DNA from: Terrabacter terrigena
GTDB lineage: Bacteria > Actinomycetota > Actinomycetes > Actinomycetales > Dermatophilaceae
Assembly: GCF_042676085.1 (NCBI RefSeq)
Contig: NZ_JBHTKH010000002.1
Coordinates: 186,001-250,000, forward strand
Length of the DNA stretch: 64,000 nucleotides
Direction: 5' to 3'
Numbering within the stretch: the first letter of the stretch is position 1; the number at the start of each line of letters is the position of its first letter. Below are positions 17,950 through 26,667 of this stretch, one piece after another. The position numbers were made by a program, and so were the translations under genes. The notes beneath the pieces were generated by a model that was not told the DNA's origin, did no database searches, and saw only the letters and a program-made list of their open reading frames with translations.

Positions 17950-18497
17950 GCGTAGACGTGCGGCGCGAGGGTGCCGACGCAGCGCAGGTTGCGGTACTTC
18001 TCGGCGTAGTCGAGGCCGTAGCCGACGACGAACTCGTTGGGGATGTCGAAGCCGACGTACCTCACCGGGATGTCGACCTTGACCACGTCGGGCTTGCGCA
18101 GCAGCGTGCAGATCTCGACCGAGGCCGGGCTGCGTGACTCGAGGTTCGACTTGATCCACGAGAGCGTCAGGCCCGAGTCGATGATGTCCTCGACGATGAG
18201 CACGTGGCGGCCGCTGATGTCGGTGTCGAGGTCCTTGAGGATGCGCACGACACCCGAGCTCTTCGTGCCCGAGCCGTAGGAGGAGACGGCCATCCAGTCC
18301 ATCGGCGCGGTGCCGGGCAGGGCCCGCATGAGGTCGGCCATGACGACGACGGCGCCCTTGAGGACACCGACGAGCAGGAACTCCTTGCCCTCGTAGTCCT
18401 TCCAGATGTCGCCGGCGAGCTCGGAGAGGCGGGTCTGGATCTGCTCCTCGGTGAGCAGGACCTTGGCCAGGTCATCTCCCATGTGCTCGTGGTCCAC
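17946..18497 (-). CDS. hpt: Hypoxanthine phosphoribosyltransferase
   Basis: Protein of 183 aa for purine salvage (hypoxanthine/guanine plus PRPP to IMP/GMP). The PRPP motif is HVLIVEDIIDSGLTLS (about residues 98-113); GVLKGAVVVMADL and VGYGLDYAEKYRNL are family hallmarks. I chose the GTG at 18497 because GAGGAG lies 5 nt upstream; an ATG at 18482 is the alternative. tilS lies 98 nt upstream on the same strand, a conserved pairing in actinobacteria. Confidence 0.95.
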   Translation of the reverse strand: MDHEHMGDDLAKVLLTEEQIQTRLSELAGDIWKDYEGKEFLLVGVLKGAVVVMADLMRALPGTAPMDWMAVSSYGSGTKSSGVVRILKDLDTDISGRHVLIVEDIIDSGLTLSWIKSNLESRSPASVEICTLLRKPDVVKVDIPVRYVGFDIPNEFVVGYGLDYAEKYRNLRCVGTLAPHVYA

Positions 18498-18595
18498 GAA
18501 GGCTCCTCTGTGCGGTGGTGCAGGCGTCGTTCAGGGCGGGTCCATTCAACCGCACCGGCCGCCGCGCCGTCCCGGCCGGGGACGGGTCCGACGGC

Positions 18596-19594
18596 TCAGG
18601 CGATGGCGGACTCGCGCAGGGGGCTGAAGACGATCGCGCCGGCCGTCCGGGAGACCGCGATGCCGCCCGGGACGTGGAGCGGCCCCTGCCCGTGCCACGA
18701 CGTGAGCAGCGCGTCGAGGGACTCGACGTGGGCGGCGCTGACGTCGGCGAGCGGGGCCCCCGCCTCGGCGGCCAGCAGCCGCCAGACACGGGTGCGGATG
18801 GCCCGCGGCAGCCCGGACAGGGCGTCGAGGTCGACCCCGTTGCCGCCCGGGCCGGTGGGAAGCTCGGCCCGCGCCTTGATCGCCAGGCTCTCGAGGTAGT
18901 CGGCGTCCTCGCGCAGCAGGTCGGCGCTGCGCGCGAGCGCCGCGCCGAAGCCCGGACCGAGGTCCGACTCGAGGGTCGCGAGCAGGCGGCGGGCGCGGAC
19001 CCGCCGGAACGAGTCGTCGGTGTTGTGCGGGTCCGACCACGGCTCGATGCCGTATGCCGCGCAGGCGGCGAGCGTCGTGGCGCGCGGCAGGGCGAGGAGC
19101 GGGCGCACGAAGCGGTCGCGGCGCACCGGCATACCGCTGAGGGAGCGGGCACCCGAGCCACGCGACAGGCCCAGCAGCACCTGCTCGGCCTGGTCGTCGC
19201 GGGTGTGACCGATGAGGACCATCGCGGCGCCGGCGCGGTCGGCGGCCGCCTCGATGGCGACGTAGCGAGCCGAGCGGGCATCGGCCTCGAGGCCGGCCCC
19301 GCTCGTGCGCACGTCGGCGCGCACGACCTCGACGGGGTCGAGGCCCAGCTCGCGGCACAGGGCCGCGGCATCGTCGGCGACCTCGGCGGAGCGCTCCTGC
19401 AGGCCGTGGTCGACCACGACGGCGCCACCGCGTACGCCGGCCCGCGGGGCCTCGAACGCCAGAGCGGCCGCGAGCGCGACGGAGTCGGGGCCGCCCGAGC
19501 AGGCGACGAGGACCACGCAGCCCTCGGGGACGTCGGACAGGTGCTCGCGCACGGCGAGACGAGTGGCGGCGACGGCGGGGTCGGGACCGGGCAT
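18596..19594 (-). CDS. tilS: tRNA(Ile)-lysidine synthase
   Basis: Protein of 332 aa that modifies C34 of tRNA-Ile(CAU) to lysidine so that it reads AUA. The PP-loop ATP site is VACSGGPDSVAL, followed by VDHGLQ and GHTRDDQAEQVLLGLSRGSG. The rest is the short actinobacterial form without the long C-terminal domain of E. coli TilS. ATG at 19594 has AGGAG 9 nt upstream; a GTG at 19612, two codons after the previous stop, is the alternative and would add six residues. Confidence 0.92.
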   Translation of the reverse strand: MPGPDPAVAATRLAVREHLSDVPEGCVVLVACSGGPDSVALAAALAFEAPRAGVRGGAVVVDHGLQERSAEVADDAAALCRELGLDPVEVVRADVRTSGAGLEADARSARYVAIEAAADRAGAAMVLIGHTRDDQAEQVLLGLSRGSGARSLSGMPVRRDRFVRPLLALPRATTLAACAAYGIEPWSDPHNTDDSFRRVRARRLLATLESDLGPGFGAALARSADLLREDADYLESLAIKARAELPTGPGGNGVDLDALSGLPRAIRTRVWRLLAAEAGAPLADVSAAHVESLDALLTSWHGQGPLHVPGGIAVSRTAGAIVFSPLRESAIA

Positions 19595-19616
19595 CTCGTG
19601 CAGGCTCCTCACCGAC

Positions 19617-20714
19617 TCAGCCGTGGACCCGACGCACCCAGGCGTCCGGCTCGAGGATCTCGGACGCCCGCGGCAGCGACTCGGGCGAGCTCCACACGGC
19701 GTTGAACCCGTCGCGGCCCACCTGGTCGGTGACGGCCCGGACGAAGACGGCGCCGTCGCGGTACTGGCGCATCTTGGCCTCGAGGCCGAGCAGCTTGCGC
19801 AGGAGCCGGTCGACGCCGACCGCGCTGTTGCGCCGCTGGTCGAACTTGCGCCGGATCTCCTGCACGCTGGGGATGACGAGCGGGCCGACCGCGTCCATGA
19901 CGACGTCGGCGTGGCCCTCGAGGAGCGACATCACCGCGGTGAGGTCGGCGATCTTCGCCTTCTGCTCGGGGGTCGCGAAGAGCTGGCCGAGGCCCTCGCC
20001 CGAGCTCAGCACCTCGGGGAGGTTCTTCGTCAGCTGCTCGAAGCGCTTGCTCAGGTCGTCGGGGGTGGGCGCGAGGTCGACGGCCAGCGCCTGGGTGCTC
20101 GTGACCATGTGGTCACGCAGCCACGGAACCGCGGTGAACTGCACGCGGTGGGTCTCCTCGTGCATCGCGACCCAGCGCCGGAAGTCGGTCGGGTCGACGG
20201 CGAGCTTGCGTTCGGTGGCGACGATGTTGGGCGCGACGAGCAGCAGCCGCGGCGTGCCCCCGGGCGCGAGGTCGTACTGTCCGAGCACCTTGCTGGAGAG
20301 GTAGGCGAGCAGGCCGCCCATCTCGGCGCCGGTGACCTTGCCGCCGATCGCGGCCGCCGCGGCGCTGGACTGGCCCTTCTTCGAGGCGTTGAGCTTGTCG
20401 ACGACGGGGTCGAGCATGGCCTTGAACGAGTCGACGTTGGCGCTGATCCAGCTGGCACGGTCGACGACGAGGGGCGCCGGCGAGCCCTCGGGGGCCACCA
20501 GGCCGCTCGTCTCGGCGACGGGGGCGACCGCCGACGCCGCGGCATCGCGCAGGTCGGCGACGATCGCCGCCGCCTCCTGGCCGGACACCTGCGGGCCTGG
20601 GTTGACGATGGCGCGACCGGTCTTCTTGGCGAACTCGTAGTCGACGTAGGCGGCCGGCGCACCTCCCGGGCCGTCGGGACGACCTGCGTCCACAGGGAGG
20701 GTCGTGTCGGTCAT
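19617..20714 (-). CDS. Zinc-dependent metalloprotease-like protein (DUF2342)
   Basis: Protein of 365 aa with the zincin motif MHEETHRVQF (HExxH, near residue 184) and a downstream EGHADVVMD that can provide the third ligand. The family is actinobacterial and located next to tilS/hpt and dacB, matching the mycobacterial order. It has no signal peptide, and its protease activity is not established to my knowledge. The ATG at 20714 follows AAGGGC. The stop lies only a few bases before tilS, so the genes form one transcript. Confidence 0.85.
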   Translation of the reverse strand: MTDTTLPVDAGRPDGPGGAPAAYVDYEFAKKTGRAIVNPGPQVSGQEAAAIVADLRDAAASAVAPVAETSGLVAPEGSPAPLVVDRASWISANVDSFKAMLDPVVDKLNASKKGQSSAAAAAIGGKVTGAEMGGLLAYLSSKVLGQYDLAPGGTPRLLLVAPNIVATERKLAVDPTDFRRWVAMHEETHRVQFTAVPWLRDHMVTSTQALAVDLAPTPDDLSKRFEQLTKNLPEVLSSGEGLGQLFATPEQKAKIADLTAVMSLLEGHADVVMDAVGPLVIPSVQEIRRKFDQRRNSAVGVDRLLRKLLGLEAKMRQYRDGAVFVRAVTDQVGRDGFNAVWSSPESLPRASEILEPDAWVRRVHG

Positions 20715-20833
20715 GCCAGCCCTTTCGTGCCGTGACGTTGTCGTCGTTCGCGCGTGGTGTCTGGGGGCGCGGCCAACCGCGGACGAGCCCGAACGCCGTG
20801 GCGATCGCACTCTCCGAGCTGGCTCTCGGCCCG

Positions 20834-22432
20834 TCAGCGGCACCCGCACGAGGCGACTGTCGCTACCAGTCGGTCCAACGCCGCCCGGGCGTCGTTGGTT
20901 CCCGCTCCGGCGACCATACCCACGAAGACGAGGAGCCGACCGTCGTCGTCGACGACGCTGCCCGCGAGGGCGTTGGCGCCCGTGAGCGTGCCCGTCTTGG
21001 CGCGGGCCCGGCCGGCGGCCACGTGGTCGGACCCGGTGAGCCGCTGCTCGAGGGTGCCGGTCAGCCCGGCGATGGGCAGCCCGTCGAGGGCGCTGCGCAG
21101 CACGGGGTGGCTGCCGTCGTAGCCGAGCACGAGCACGTCGGCGAGCAGGTCGGCGCGCACCCGGTTCTCGCGGGAGAGCCCGCTCGCGTCGACGAGGCGT
21201 ACGCCGTCGGTGGACGGGCCGAGGGCCGCGACCTGCTCGACGACCCAGCCGCCCACGGCGGCGAAGTCGGTGGCGGCACCGGAACGGTAGGCAGCCTGCC
21301 GGGCGAGGATCTCGGTGAGCGCGTTGTCGCTGTCGGTGAGCGCGAGGGCCAGCTGCTCGCGGACCGGCGCGGACTCGACGCTGCCGAGCACGGAGCCGCG
21401 CCCGCCGACCTGGGCGGTGGCGGTGGCCGTGGCGGTGGCGGTGGGGGTGGTGGGGGTGGTGGTGCCGGCGTCGTCGGTCGGGGACGTCGTGGGGCTGGCG
21501 CCGGGGGTGCCGGTGGCGGCCTTCGTGCCGGGGGTGGGCATGGGCGAGCCGGGGGTGCCGGGAGCGTCGCCGCGCGGCGCGACCCGCACGTCGACGCCGA
21601 GCGCCGCGAGCTGCTGGGCGAACCGCGTGCGCACGGCAGCCACAGGGTCGGCGGGCCCGGGGTGGCCACCGGTGGCCCGCTGGCTGGAGAGCCCGAGCAT
21701 GGCGACGGCGCCGGTGATGCCGGAGCTGCGGAAACCGGGGCTCCAGGTGGGCGCCGTGGTGGGGCCGTCGGCGTACGTCTCGTCGACGTAGAGGGTGACG
21801 CTGCGGTTGCCGCTCCTCGCCAGGGCCGCCGCGACCTGGCCGGCGAGGTCGCGCAGGCCGGCATGACCGGCCACCGCCTCGGGGTCACCCTTGCCCGGTG
21901 CGAGCAGCGAGTCACCGCCCGCGACGAGCACGATCTGGTCGGGCCGGTCGCCCTCGCGCACGACCGTACGCAGGGTCTCGTCAGGCCCGAAGGCCTGGCC
22001 GATGGCGGCCGCAGACAGCAGCTTCGTCGTCGAGGCCGGGATGCGCAGCTCGTCGCCGCCCCGGTCGAGCAGCACCGCGCCGGTCTGCCCGTCGCGCACC
22101 ACGACGGCCGAGTCGCGCAGGGCCGACATCGCCAGCACCGGCGCGAGCGCCTGGTCGACGCCCGCCGGTGTCGCGGCGGCGGTCTCGCCCGCGAGCGCCG
22201 GGAGCGGCACGTCGGCGGAGACGGGCAGGCTCGGCTGCGGCACGAGGGGCAGCGTGCGCCCGGCGACGTACTCGGTGGGCGGGGGTGGCGGCAGCGGTCG
22301 CAGCGTCAGCACGCCCGGGGCGGCGTCGGCGACGTCGAGGACGGCATACCCGAGCAGGACCGTCACGGCCGACCACGCGGCCGCGACGCCGTAGGTGAAG
22401 CGGGGCGCCCGCCGCGTCGCCCATCGCACCAT
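20834..22432 (-). CDS. dacB: D-alanyl-D-alanine carboxypeptidase/endopeptidase (class C PBP4)
   Basis: Peptidoglycan hydrolase of 532 aa. An N-terminal membrane helix (about residues 12-38) is followed by a Pro-rich linker. Active-site motifs: STTK with Ser134, SDN (in LTDSDNALTEIL) and KTG (in RAKTGTLTG). Between the second and third parts of the domain, residues about 295-350 are a Thr/Pro/Ala low-complexity insert, encoded by GGTGGC-like repeats around 21410-21560. I chose ATG at 22432 because the GGGGG run is better spaced for it than for the GTG at 22441. Divergent from ppa. Confidence 0.92.
   Translation of the reverse strand: MVRWATRRAPRFTYGVAAAWSAVTVLLGYAVLDVADAAPGVLTLRPLPPPPPTEYVAGRTLPLVPQPSLPVSADVPLPALAGETAAATPAGVDQALAPVLAMSALRDSAVVVRDGQTGAVLLDRGGDELRIPASTTKLLSAAAIGQAFGPDETLRTVVREGDRPDQIVLVAGGDSLLAPGKGDPEAVAGHAGLRDLAGQVAAALARSGNRSVTLYVDETYADGPTTAPTWSPGFRSSGITGAVAMLGLSSQRATGGHPGPADPVAAVRTRFAQQLAALGVDVRVAPRGDAPGTPGSPMPTPGTKAATGTPGASPTTSPTDDAGTTTPTTPTATATATATAQVGGRGSVLGSVESAPVREQLALALTDSDNALTEILARQAAYRSGAATDFAAVGGWVVEQVAALGPSTDGVRLVDASGLSRENRVRADLLADVLVLGYDGSHPVLRSALDGLPIAGLTGTLEQRLTGSDHVAAGRARAKTGTLTGANALAGSVVDDDGRLLVFVGMVAGAGTNDARAALDRLVATVASCGCR
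21412..21470. repeat. Low-complexity GGTGGC/GGTGGG tract inside dacB
   Basis: Runs of GGTGGC and GGTGGGGGT encode the Thr-Ala/Thr-Pro-rich part of the PBP4 insert on the minus strand (TPTATATATATAQ). Such tracts are prone to slippage and probably vary between strains. Confidence 0.75.
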
Positions 22433-22523
22433 GCCGCTCACCCCCCGTCCGCCGTCCGTCGTGTTTCGCGCGAGGACCGCCCTTGCTGACACACTGTCGC
22501 GGACGATTCTGTCAGCCGCCGCC

Positions 22524-22539
22524 GGGTGCCTCGGCACCC
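22524..22539 (+). promoter_or_regulatory. Hairpin in the ppa 5' region
   Basis: GGGTGC and GCACCC form a 6-bp stem with a CTCG tetraloop, 37 nt before the ppa start. It may be a stabilising leader structure; no regulatory role can be read from it. Confidence 0.35.
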
Positions 22540-22575
22540 GAGCCGCCTACCGAAGACCGTGAAGAAGGGGAAGAC

Positions 22576-23094
22576 GTGGAGTTCGACGTCACCATCGAGA
22601 TCCCGCGCGGACAGCGCAACAAGTACGAGATCGACCACGAGACCGGCCGTGTCCGCCTCGACCGCTACCTCTTCACCCCGATGGCCTACCCCGCGGACTA
22701 CGGCTACATCGAGGACTCCCTCGGTGAGGACGGCGACCCGCTGGACGCCCTCGTGCTGCTGCCTGAGCCGCTCTTCCCCGGCGTCGTCGTCGAGGCCCGT
22801 CCGGTCGGGATCTTCCACATGACCGACGAGGCCGGCGGCGACGACAAGGTGCTCTGCGTGCCGGTCGACCCGCGCACCGCCGACATCCAGGACATCACCG
22901 ACATCAGCAAGTTCACCCTCGCCGAGATCCAGCACTTCTTCGAGCGCTACAAGGACCTCGAGCCGGGCAAGCACGTCGAGGCCTCCGACTGGGGCGACCG
23001 CGAGGCCGCCGAGAAGATCATCGGCGAGGCGCTCGAACGCGCCAAGGAGCAGGGCGTCTCCACGGCCCGCTGGGCGATGCCGCAGGGTCACTGA
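22576..23094 (+). CDS. ppa: Inorganic pyrophosphatase (family I)
   Basis: Soluble enzyme of 172 aa hydrolysing pyrophosphate. VTIEIPRGQRNKYEID, LFTPMAYPADYGYIEDSLGEDGDPLDALV (metal-binding aspartates) and YKDLEPGK are canonical. The GTG at 22576 gives the usual start VEFDVTIEIP; an upstream in-frame extension is not conserved-looking. Divergent from dacB, as in mycobacteria. A terminator hairpin follows at 23116. Confidence 0.97.
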   Translation: MEFDVTIEIPRGQRNKYEIDHETGRVRLDRYLFTPMAYPADYGYIEDSLGEDGDPLDALVLLPEPLFPGVVVEARPVGIFHMTDEAGGDDKVLCVPVDPRTADIQDITDISKFTLAEIQHFFERYKDLEPGKHVEASDWGDREAAEKIIGEALERAKEQGVSTARWAMPQGH

Positions 23095-23115
23095 CCTCCC
23101 CCGCTTCCGCGCCGG

Positions 23116-23147
23116 CCCTCCGTCACCTCACCCGAGGAGGCGGAGGG
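23116..23147. terminator. Hairpin after ppa
   Basis: CCCTCCG (23116-23122) pairs with CGGAGGG (23141-23147), with an inner CCTC/GAGG helix. It lies between the convergent ppa and LysR genes and may act on both strands. Confidence 0.5.
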
Positions 23148-23216
23148 TCAGCCATGTCGCGGCCATGAAGACGGCGAACGTCGCGAGTCGCCGAGGCCGT
23201 GGGTGACGGCGGCCGG

Positions 23217-24176
23217 TCAGGACTGGGCGGAAACGACCTCGGACAGGGGGGCGCCGGCCCAGCGGTCGGTGAGCTCGACGCAGACCTGACCGACGAGGTC
23301 GACGAACTCGTCGACGAGCGGGGTGAGTCTGGTGTCCCGCGAGTGGACGGCCCACAGCTCGCGGTGCAGGCGGGGACGCTCGAGCTCACGGTGGGTCGTG
23401 CCGGGCATCGCGCGAGCAGCCATCTGCGAGATGACGGCGACCCCGAGCCCGGTGGCCACGAGGGCTTGCGCCACGTCGTACGACTCGGTCTCGAACTGGA
23501 TGCTCGGCTCGATGCCGGCTGCCGACGCGGCGGCGTCGAACTGGTCGCGCGCCGCCTGGCCGGCGAGGATCACGATCCACCGGTCGCCGCGCAGCTGGCT
23601 CATCCGCACTCGCTGGTCCACTGACGTCCCCGCCAGCCGGTGGTCGCTCGGCAGGCACAGCACCAGCGGGTCACGGAAGAGGCGGGTGGCCGTGAGCCAG
23701 GCCGGCAGGGTCGGCGCCTCGCCGTAGGTGCCGATGACGGCGACGTCGAGCTCGCCGGCCGCGACCCGCTCGAGCAGGTCGGGGCTCGTGCCCTCGACGA
23801 TGGACAGGTCCCCTTCGGGGTGCCGGTGGCGCAGGGCTGTGACCGCCTCCGGGAGCACGCGCAGGGCCGCGGACATGAAGGTGCCGATGCGCAGGCGCCG
23901 GGACGTACGCGTCAGGGTGCCGGACATCTGCGACTCGGCCAGCTCGCACACCGCGTCGATCTCGCGGCCGTGGGCCGCCAGCGCCTCCCCGGCATCGGTG
24001 AGCCGGGCGCCGCGCGAGCCACGCACGACGAGCGGGACGCCCCACTGGCGCTCGGCCCGGGCCACCTGACCGGTGACTGCGGCTGGCGTGACTCCGAGCT
24101 CGGCGGCCGCGCCGGCCAGGGAACCGTGAGCGCCGACGAGCGCGAGCATACGCAGCTGTTCCGGTTCGATCCGCAT
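23217..24176 (-). CDS. LysR-type regulator, ArgP/LysG-like, divergent from a LysE exporter gene
   Basis: Protein of 319 aa: N-terminal helix-turn-helix (AGAAAELGVTPAAVTGQVARAERQWG) and a C-terminal effector domain. The pairing with a divergent LysE-family gene is the LysG-LysE arrangement, in which the regulator activates export of an amino acid; which one is unknown. I use the ATG at 24176, since the TTG before it is unlikely. TAAGAT lies 6 nt before the ATG, so the message may be leaderless. A 6-bp dyad at 24195-24209 is a candidate binding site. Confidence 0.85.
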   Translation of the reverse strand: MRIEPEQLRMLALVGAHGSLAGAAAELGVTPAAVTGQVARAERQWGVPLVVRGSRGARLTDAGEALAAHGREIDAVCELAESQMSGTLTRTSRRLRIGTFMSAALRVLPEAVTALRHRHPEGDLSIVEGTSPDLLERVAAGELDVAVIGTYGEAPTLPAWLTATRLFRDPLVLCLPSDHRLAGTSVDQRVRMSQLRGDRWIVILAGQAARDQFDAAASAAGIEPSIQFETESYDVAQALVATGLGVAVISQMAARAMPGTTHRELERPRLHRELWAVHSRDTRLTPLVDEFVDLVGQVCVELTDRWAGAPLSEVVSAQS

Positions 24177-24194
24177 CAAGAAATCTTAATGCTG

Positions 24195-24209
24195 CACATC
24201 ATCGATGTG
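24195..24209. promoter_or_regulatory. Dyad in the lysR-lysE intergenic region
   Basis: CACATC-ATC-GATGTG is a perfect inverted repeat with a 3-nt spacer, about 20 nt from the regulator start and 38 nt from the exporter start. It is a candidate operator for the LysR protein. Confidence 0.45.
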
Positions 24210-24247
24210 ACTTCTCTGACGTCTGGTTCCAGCGAAGACTCGGTGAC

Positions 24248-24946
24248 GTGACCATCGCAGCCGCTCTCCTCGCCTTCCTGCCCGTCGCCGTGTCGCTCGT
24301 CCTCGTGCCCGGCGTCAACAACCTCGTCGTCCTGCGCGAGACCGTCGCGCACGGGCGACCGGGAGGGTATGCCGCGATCGCCGGCACGAGCATGGGCATC
24401 CTCGCCTGGTCGGCGGCCGTCGCCCTCGGCCTGGGAACGCTGGCCACCCGGCATCCCCAGGCCTTCACGGGGTTCCAGGTGGTGGGGGCCGTCCTGCTGG
24501 TCACGAACGGGCTGTTATCAGGGCTACGAGTGCTGAGGCAGGCGAAACCCACATCCGGCCACCTCATCGTCCAGTCGAGAGAGCACTCCGTCATGCCCCG
24601 GCGAACAGGCACTCCCCATGGAGGCGGACGGAGTGCTCTCTCGGTAGGAAGGCGGGACAGCTTCCGGACCGCGGCGACGACCTCGCTCGCCAACCCACGG
24701 TGCCCGGTGACGGCGGTCTCGGTGCTGCCACAGTTCGTCGCACCGGGGTCGGCCGCGGCGATGACGACGCTCGCCCTGGGCGCGCTGTGGACCCTCGTCG
24801 CGGGACTCTGGAACGTCGTCGGCGTGCAGCTCGCCCACCGGGGCCGGGGGCTGCTCTCGCAACCCCGGGCCAAACGCACGATCGAAGGCGTCAGCGCGGC
24901 CGCGCTCGTCGCCGTCGGCATCTCGGTCGCCTCGGCCGCTGCGTGA
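24248..24946 (+). CDS. LysE/RhtB-family amino-acid exporter carrying an in-frame palindromic insertion
   Basis: Protein of 232 aa. The first part (VLVPGVNNLVVLRETVAHG, several helices) and the last part (TTSLANPRCPVTAVSVLPQFV and two helices) are typical of LysE exporters. Between them, about 35 residues starting near residue 98 (KPTSGHLIVQSREHSVMPRR..) are polar and unlike the family; they replace the cytoplasmic loop after helix 3. The DNA there contains a perfect 17-bp inverted repeat (24576-24643). The frame is kept, so the gene may still be expressed, but transport activity is uncertain. GTG start at 24248. Confidence 0.75.
   Translation: MTIAAALLAFLPVAVSLVLVPGVNNLVVLRETVAHGRPGGYAAIAGTSMGILAWSAAVALGLGTLATRHPQAFTGFQVVGAVLLVTNGLLSGLRVLRQAKPTSGHLIVQSREHSVMPRRTGTPHGGGRSALSVGRRDSFRTAATTSLANPRCPVTAVSVLPQFVAPGSAAAMTTLALGALWTLVAGLWNVVGVQLAHRGRGLLSQPRAKRTIEGVSAAALVAVGISVASAAA
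24576..24643. repeat. 68-nt palindromic element inside lysE
   Basis: CGAGAGAGCACTCCGTC (24576-24592) and its exact complement GACGGAGTGCTCTCTCG (24627-24643) flank a 34-nt centre. The flanking DNA back to about 24510 also encodes atypical residues, so the whole inserted piece may be nearer 150 nt. Confidence 0.75.
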
Positions 24947-24994
24947 CCTCTCGCCACGGAGCCGGCCGGACCAGCCGTTCGCCCACCCATGCGG

Positions 24995-25058
24995 GAACGC
25001 GGCGTTCGGTCGCGAGCTCGCTGTTGGATCAGCGAGCTCGAGACCGAACACCGCGTTC
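24995..25058. repeat. 64-nt palindromic repeat, GAACGCGGCGTTCGGT family, copy A
   Basis: Two 29-nt arms (24995-25023 and 25030-25058) pair with two mismatches around the 6-nt loop TTGGAT. The outer 16 nt, GAACGCGGCGTTCGGT, match copy B at 29488 in 15 of 16 positions, while the centres differ. It lies between the convergent lysE and MFS genes. Confidence 0.75.
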
Positions 25059-25124
25059 GGCGTGAAGAACGTGGGGGTTTCGAGGCTGGGTCTCGCGGGC
25101 GGGTGTGGTGGCGTAGGCCGAGGG

Positions 25125-26660
25125 TCAGCCGGCCTCGGCGCTGTCGGCTGCCGCCACTGCGACCCTCTCGGGTGTCGGCTCGGCCGCGGCCACCTCGGGC
25201 GCAGGCTCCCGACGCGGCCGGAGCACCACCGCGGCGACGAGCAGGGCCACGAGCGTGAAGCTCGCCGAGGTGTAGAAGGCCGGCTCGACGCCGGGGACGA
25301 ACTGCCCCGGCACCGACTGCGACGCGTACACGCTGACGATGGCGGCCAGGCCGACCGCGCCGCCGAGCTGCTGCGCCGTCTGGAGCAGGCCCGAGACCGT
25401 GCCGGCCTGGGACCGCTCGACGCCGCCGAGCACGACCACCGTGACCGGCATGAAGACGAGCGCGGCCGAGACTCCGTTGAGCACCAGCGCACCCAGGAGG
25501 TGGCCGGCATACGTGCTCGTGGTCGAGATCGAGCTCAGCCACACGAAGCTCGCGGTGAGACCCAGCGTGCCGACGAGGAGCATCGGCCGGGGGCCGACCC
25601 TGGCGACGAGCCGGGCGCTGACCCGCGAGGTCGCGAAGATCGCGAGGCTGAGCGGGAGGAACGCCGCACCGGTGGCGACCGGGCTGAAGCCGAGCACGAG
25701 CTGGAGGTACTGCGTCACGAGGAAGAACGTCGAGAACTGCGCGCCGACGACGAGCGCCATGAGCACGAGGGCTCCGCCGCGGGTGCGGTTGCGCACGAGC
25801 GAGAGCGGCAGCAGGGGTGCGGGAACGCGGTTCTCGGTGCGGACGAACAGACCGATCAGGGCCACGCCGACGACGAACGAGGCGAGGGTGAGCGGCGCCG
25901 TCCACCCGCGGTCGGCGGCACTGATGAAGCCGTGCACGACCGCGACCGATCCGAGGGTGGCGGTGACCGCACCGACGACGTCGAAACGACCGCGGATGCG
26001 TGGCGTCTCGGAGACGAAGCGTCGCGCGAGGAGCAGCACACCGATGCCGATCGGGACGTTGACGAACAGGGTCCAGTGCCAGCTGACGAAGTCGGTGAGC
26101 GCGCCGCCGAGGAGCAGGCCGATGGACGCGCCGGCCGACGAGACGGCGGTGAAGAGGGCCAGGGCGCGGTTGCGGGCCGCCTCGTTCGGGGCGCTGGTCG
26201 TCACGAGGGCGAGCACTCCGGGAGCGGCCAGTGCGGCGCCGACGCCCTGCAGGGTGCGCGCGGCGATGAGCCAGGCGGGTGACGTCGCGAGTCCGCCGAG
26301 GAGGCTCGCGACGGTGAAGAGACCGAGGCCGAGCTCGAAGGTGCGCAGCCGCCCGAGCACGTCGCCGAGGCGGCCGCCGAGGAGCAGCAGGCCACCGAAG
26401 GCGAGGGTGTACGCGTTGAGCACCCACGACAGGCCGGCCGGCGAGAAGCCCAGGTCGGTCTGGATGTGCGGCAGGGCGACGTTCACGACGGTGGCGTCGA
26501 GCACGAGCATGAGCTGCGCCACGAGCACGACGCCGACTCCGATGGCGGCCCGGCGCGCGGCGCGGGGGCTCGAGGCATCGGCAGGGGCGGACGAGATGGA
26601 TGGGTGGGACGAGGTGACGGGGGTGGCGCCGGTGGGCGCCTGTGTGGTGCTGGTCGACAT
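25125..26660 (-). CDS. MFS drug exporter, DHA2 (EmrB/QacA) family
   Basis: Protein of 511 aa with about 14 membrane helices. Motif C-like and family signatures include LMLVLDATVVNVALPHIQTDL in the first helix and the loop GGRLGDVLGRLR (motif A). Such proteins export antibiotics and lipophilic cations in exchange for protons. The gene is the second of a unit with a small ORF (26668-26922), divergent from a TetR gene with a clear double operator, so expression is probably inducible by a transported compound. Confidence 0.9.
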   Translation of the reverse strand: MSTSTTQAPTGATPVTSSHPSISSAPADASSPRAARRAAIGVGVVLVAQLMLVLDATVVNVALPHIQTDLGFSPAGLSWVLNAYTLAFGGLLLLGGRLGDVLGRLRTFELGLGLFTVASLLGGLATSPAWLIAARTLQGVGAALAAPGVLALVTTSAPNEAARNRALALFTAVSSAGASIGLLLGGALTDFVSWHWTLFVNVPIGIGVLLLARRFVSETPRIRGRFDVVGAVTATLGSVAVVHGFISAADRGWTAPLTLASFVVGVALIGLFVRTENRVPAPLLPLSLVRNRTRGGALVLMALVVGAQFSTFFLVTQYLQLVLGFSPVATGAAFLPLSLAIFATSRVSARLVARVGPRPMLLVGTLGLTASFVWLSSISTTSTYAGHLLGALVLNGVSAALVFMPVTVVVLGGVERSQAGTVSGLLQTAQQLGGAVGLAAIVSVYASQSVPGQFVPGVEPAFYTSASFTLVALLVAAVVLRPRREPAPEVAAAEPTPERVAVAAADSAEAG

Positions 26661-26667
26661 CAGGGCC

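Noticed and set aside
20732..22489. Long plus-strand frame opposite dacB with a Gly-rich repeat
   Set aside because: It is the complement of the dacB gene; the Gly run is the other strand of the Thr/Pro insert. dacB has all active-site motifs.
23128..23355. 75-codon minus-strand frame with a hydrophobic end between ppa and the LysR gene
   Set aside because: Mostly overlaps the LysR gene end, includes the ppa terminator hairpin and has no ribosome-binding site.
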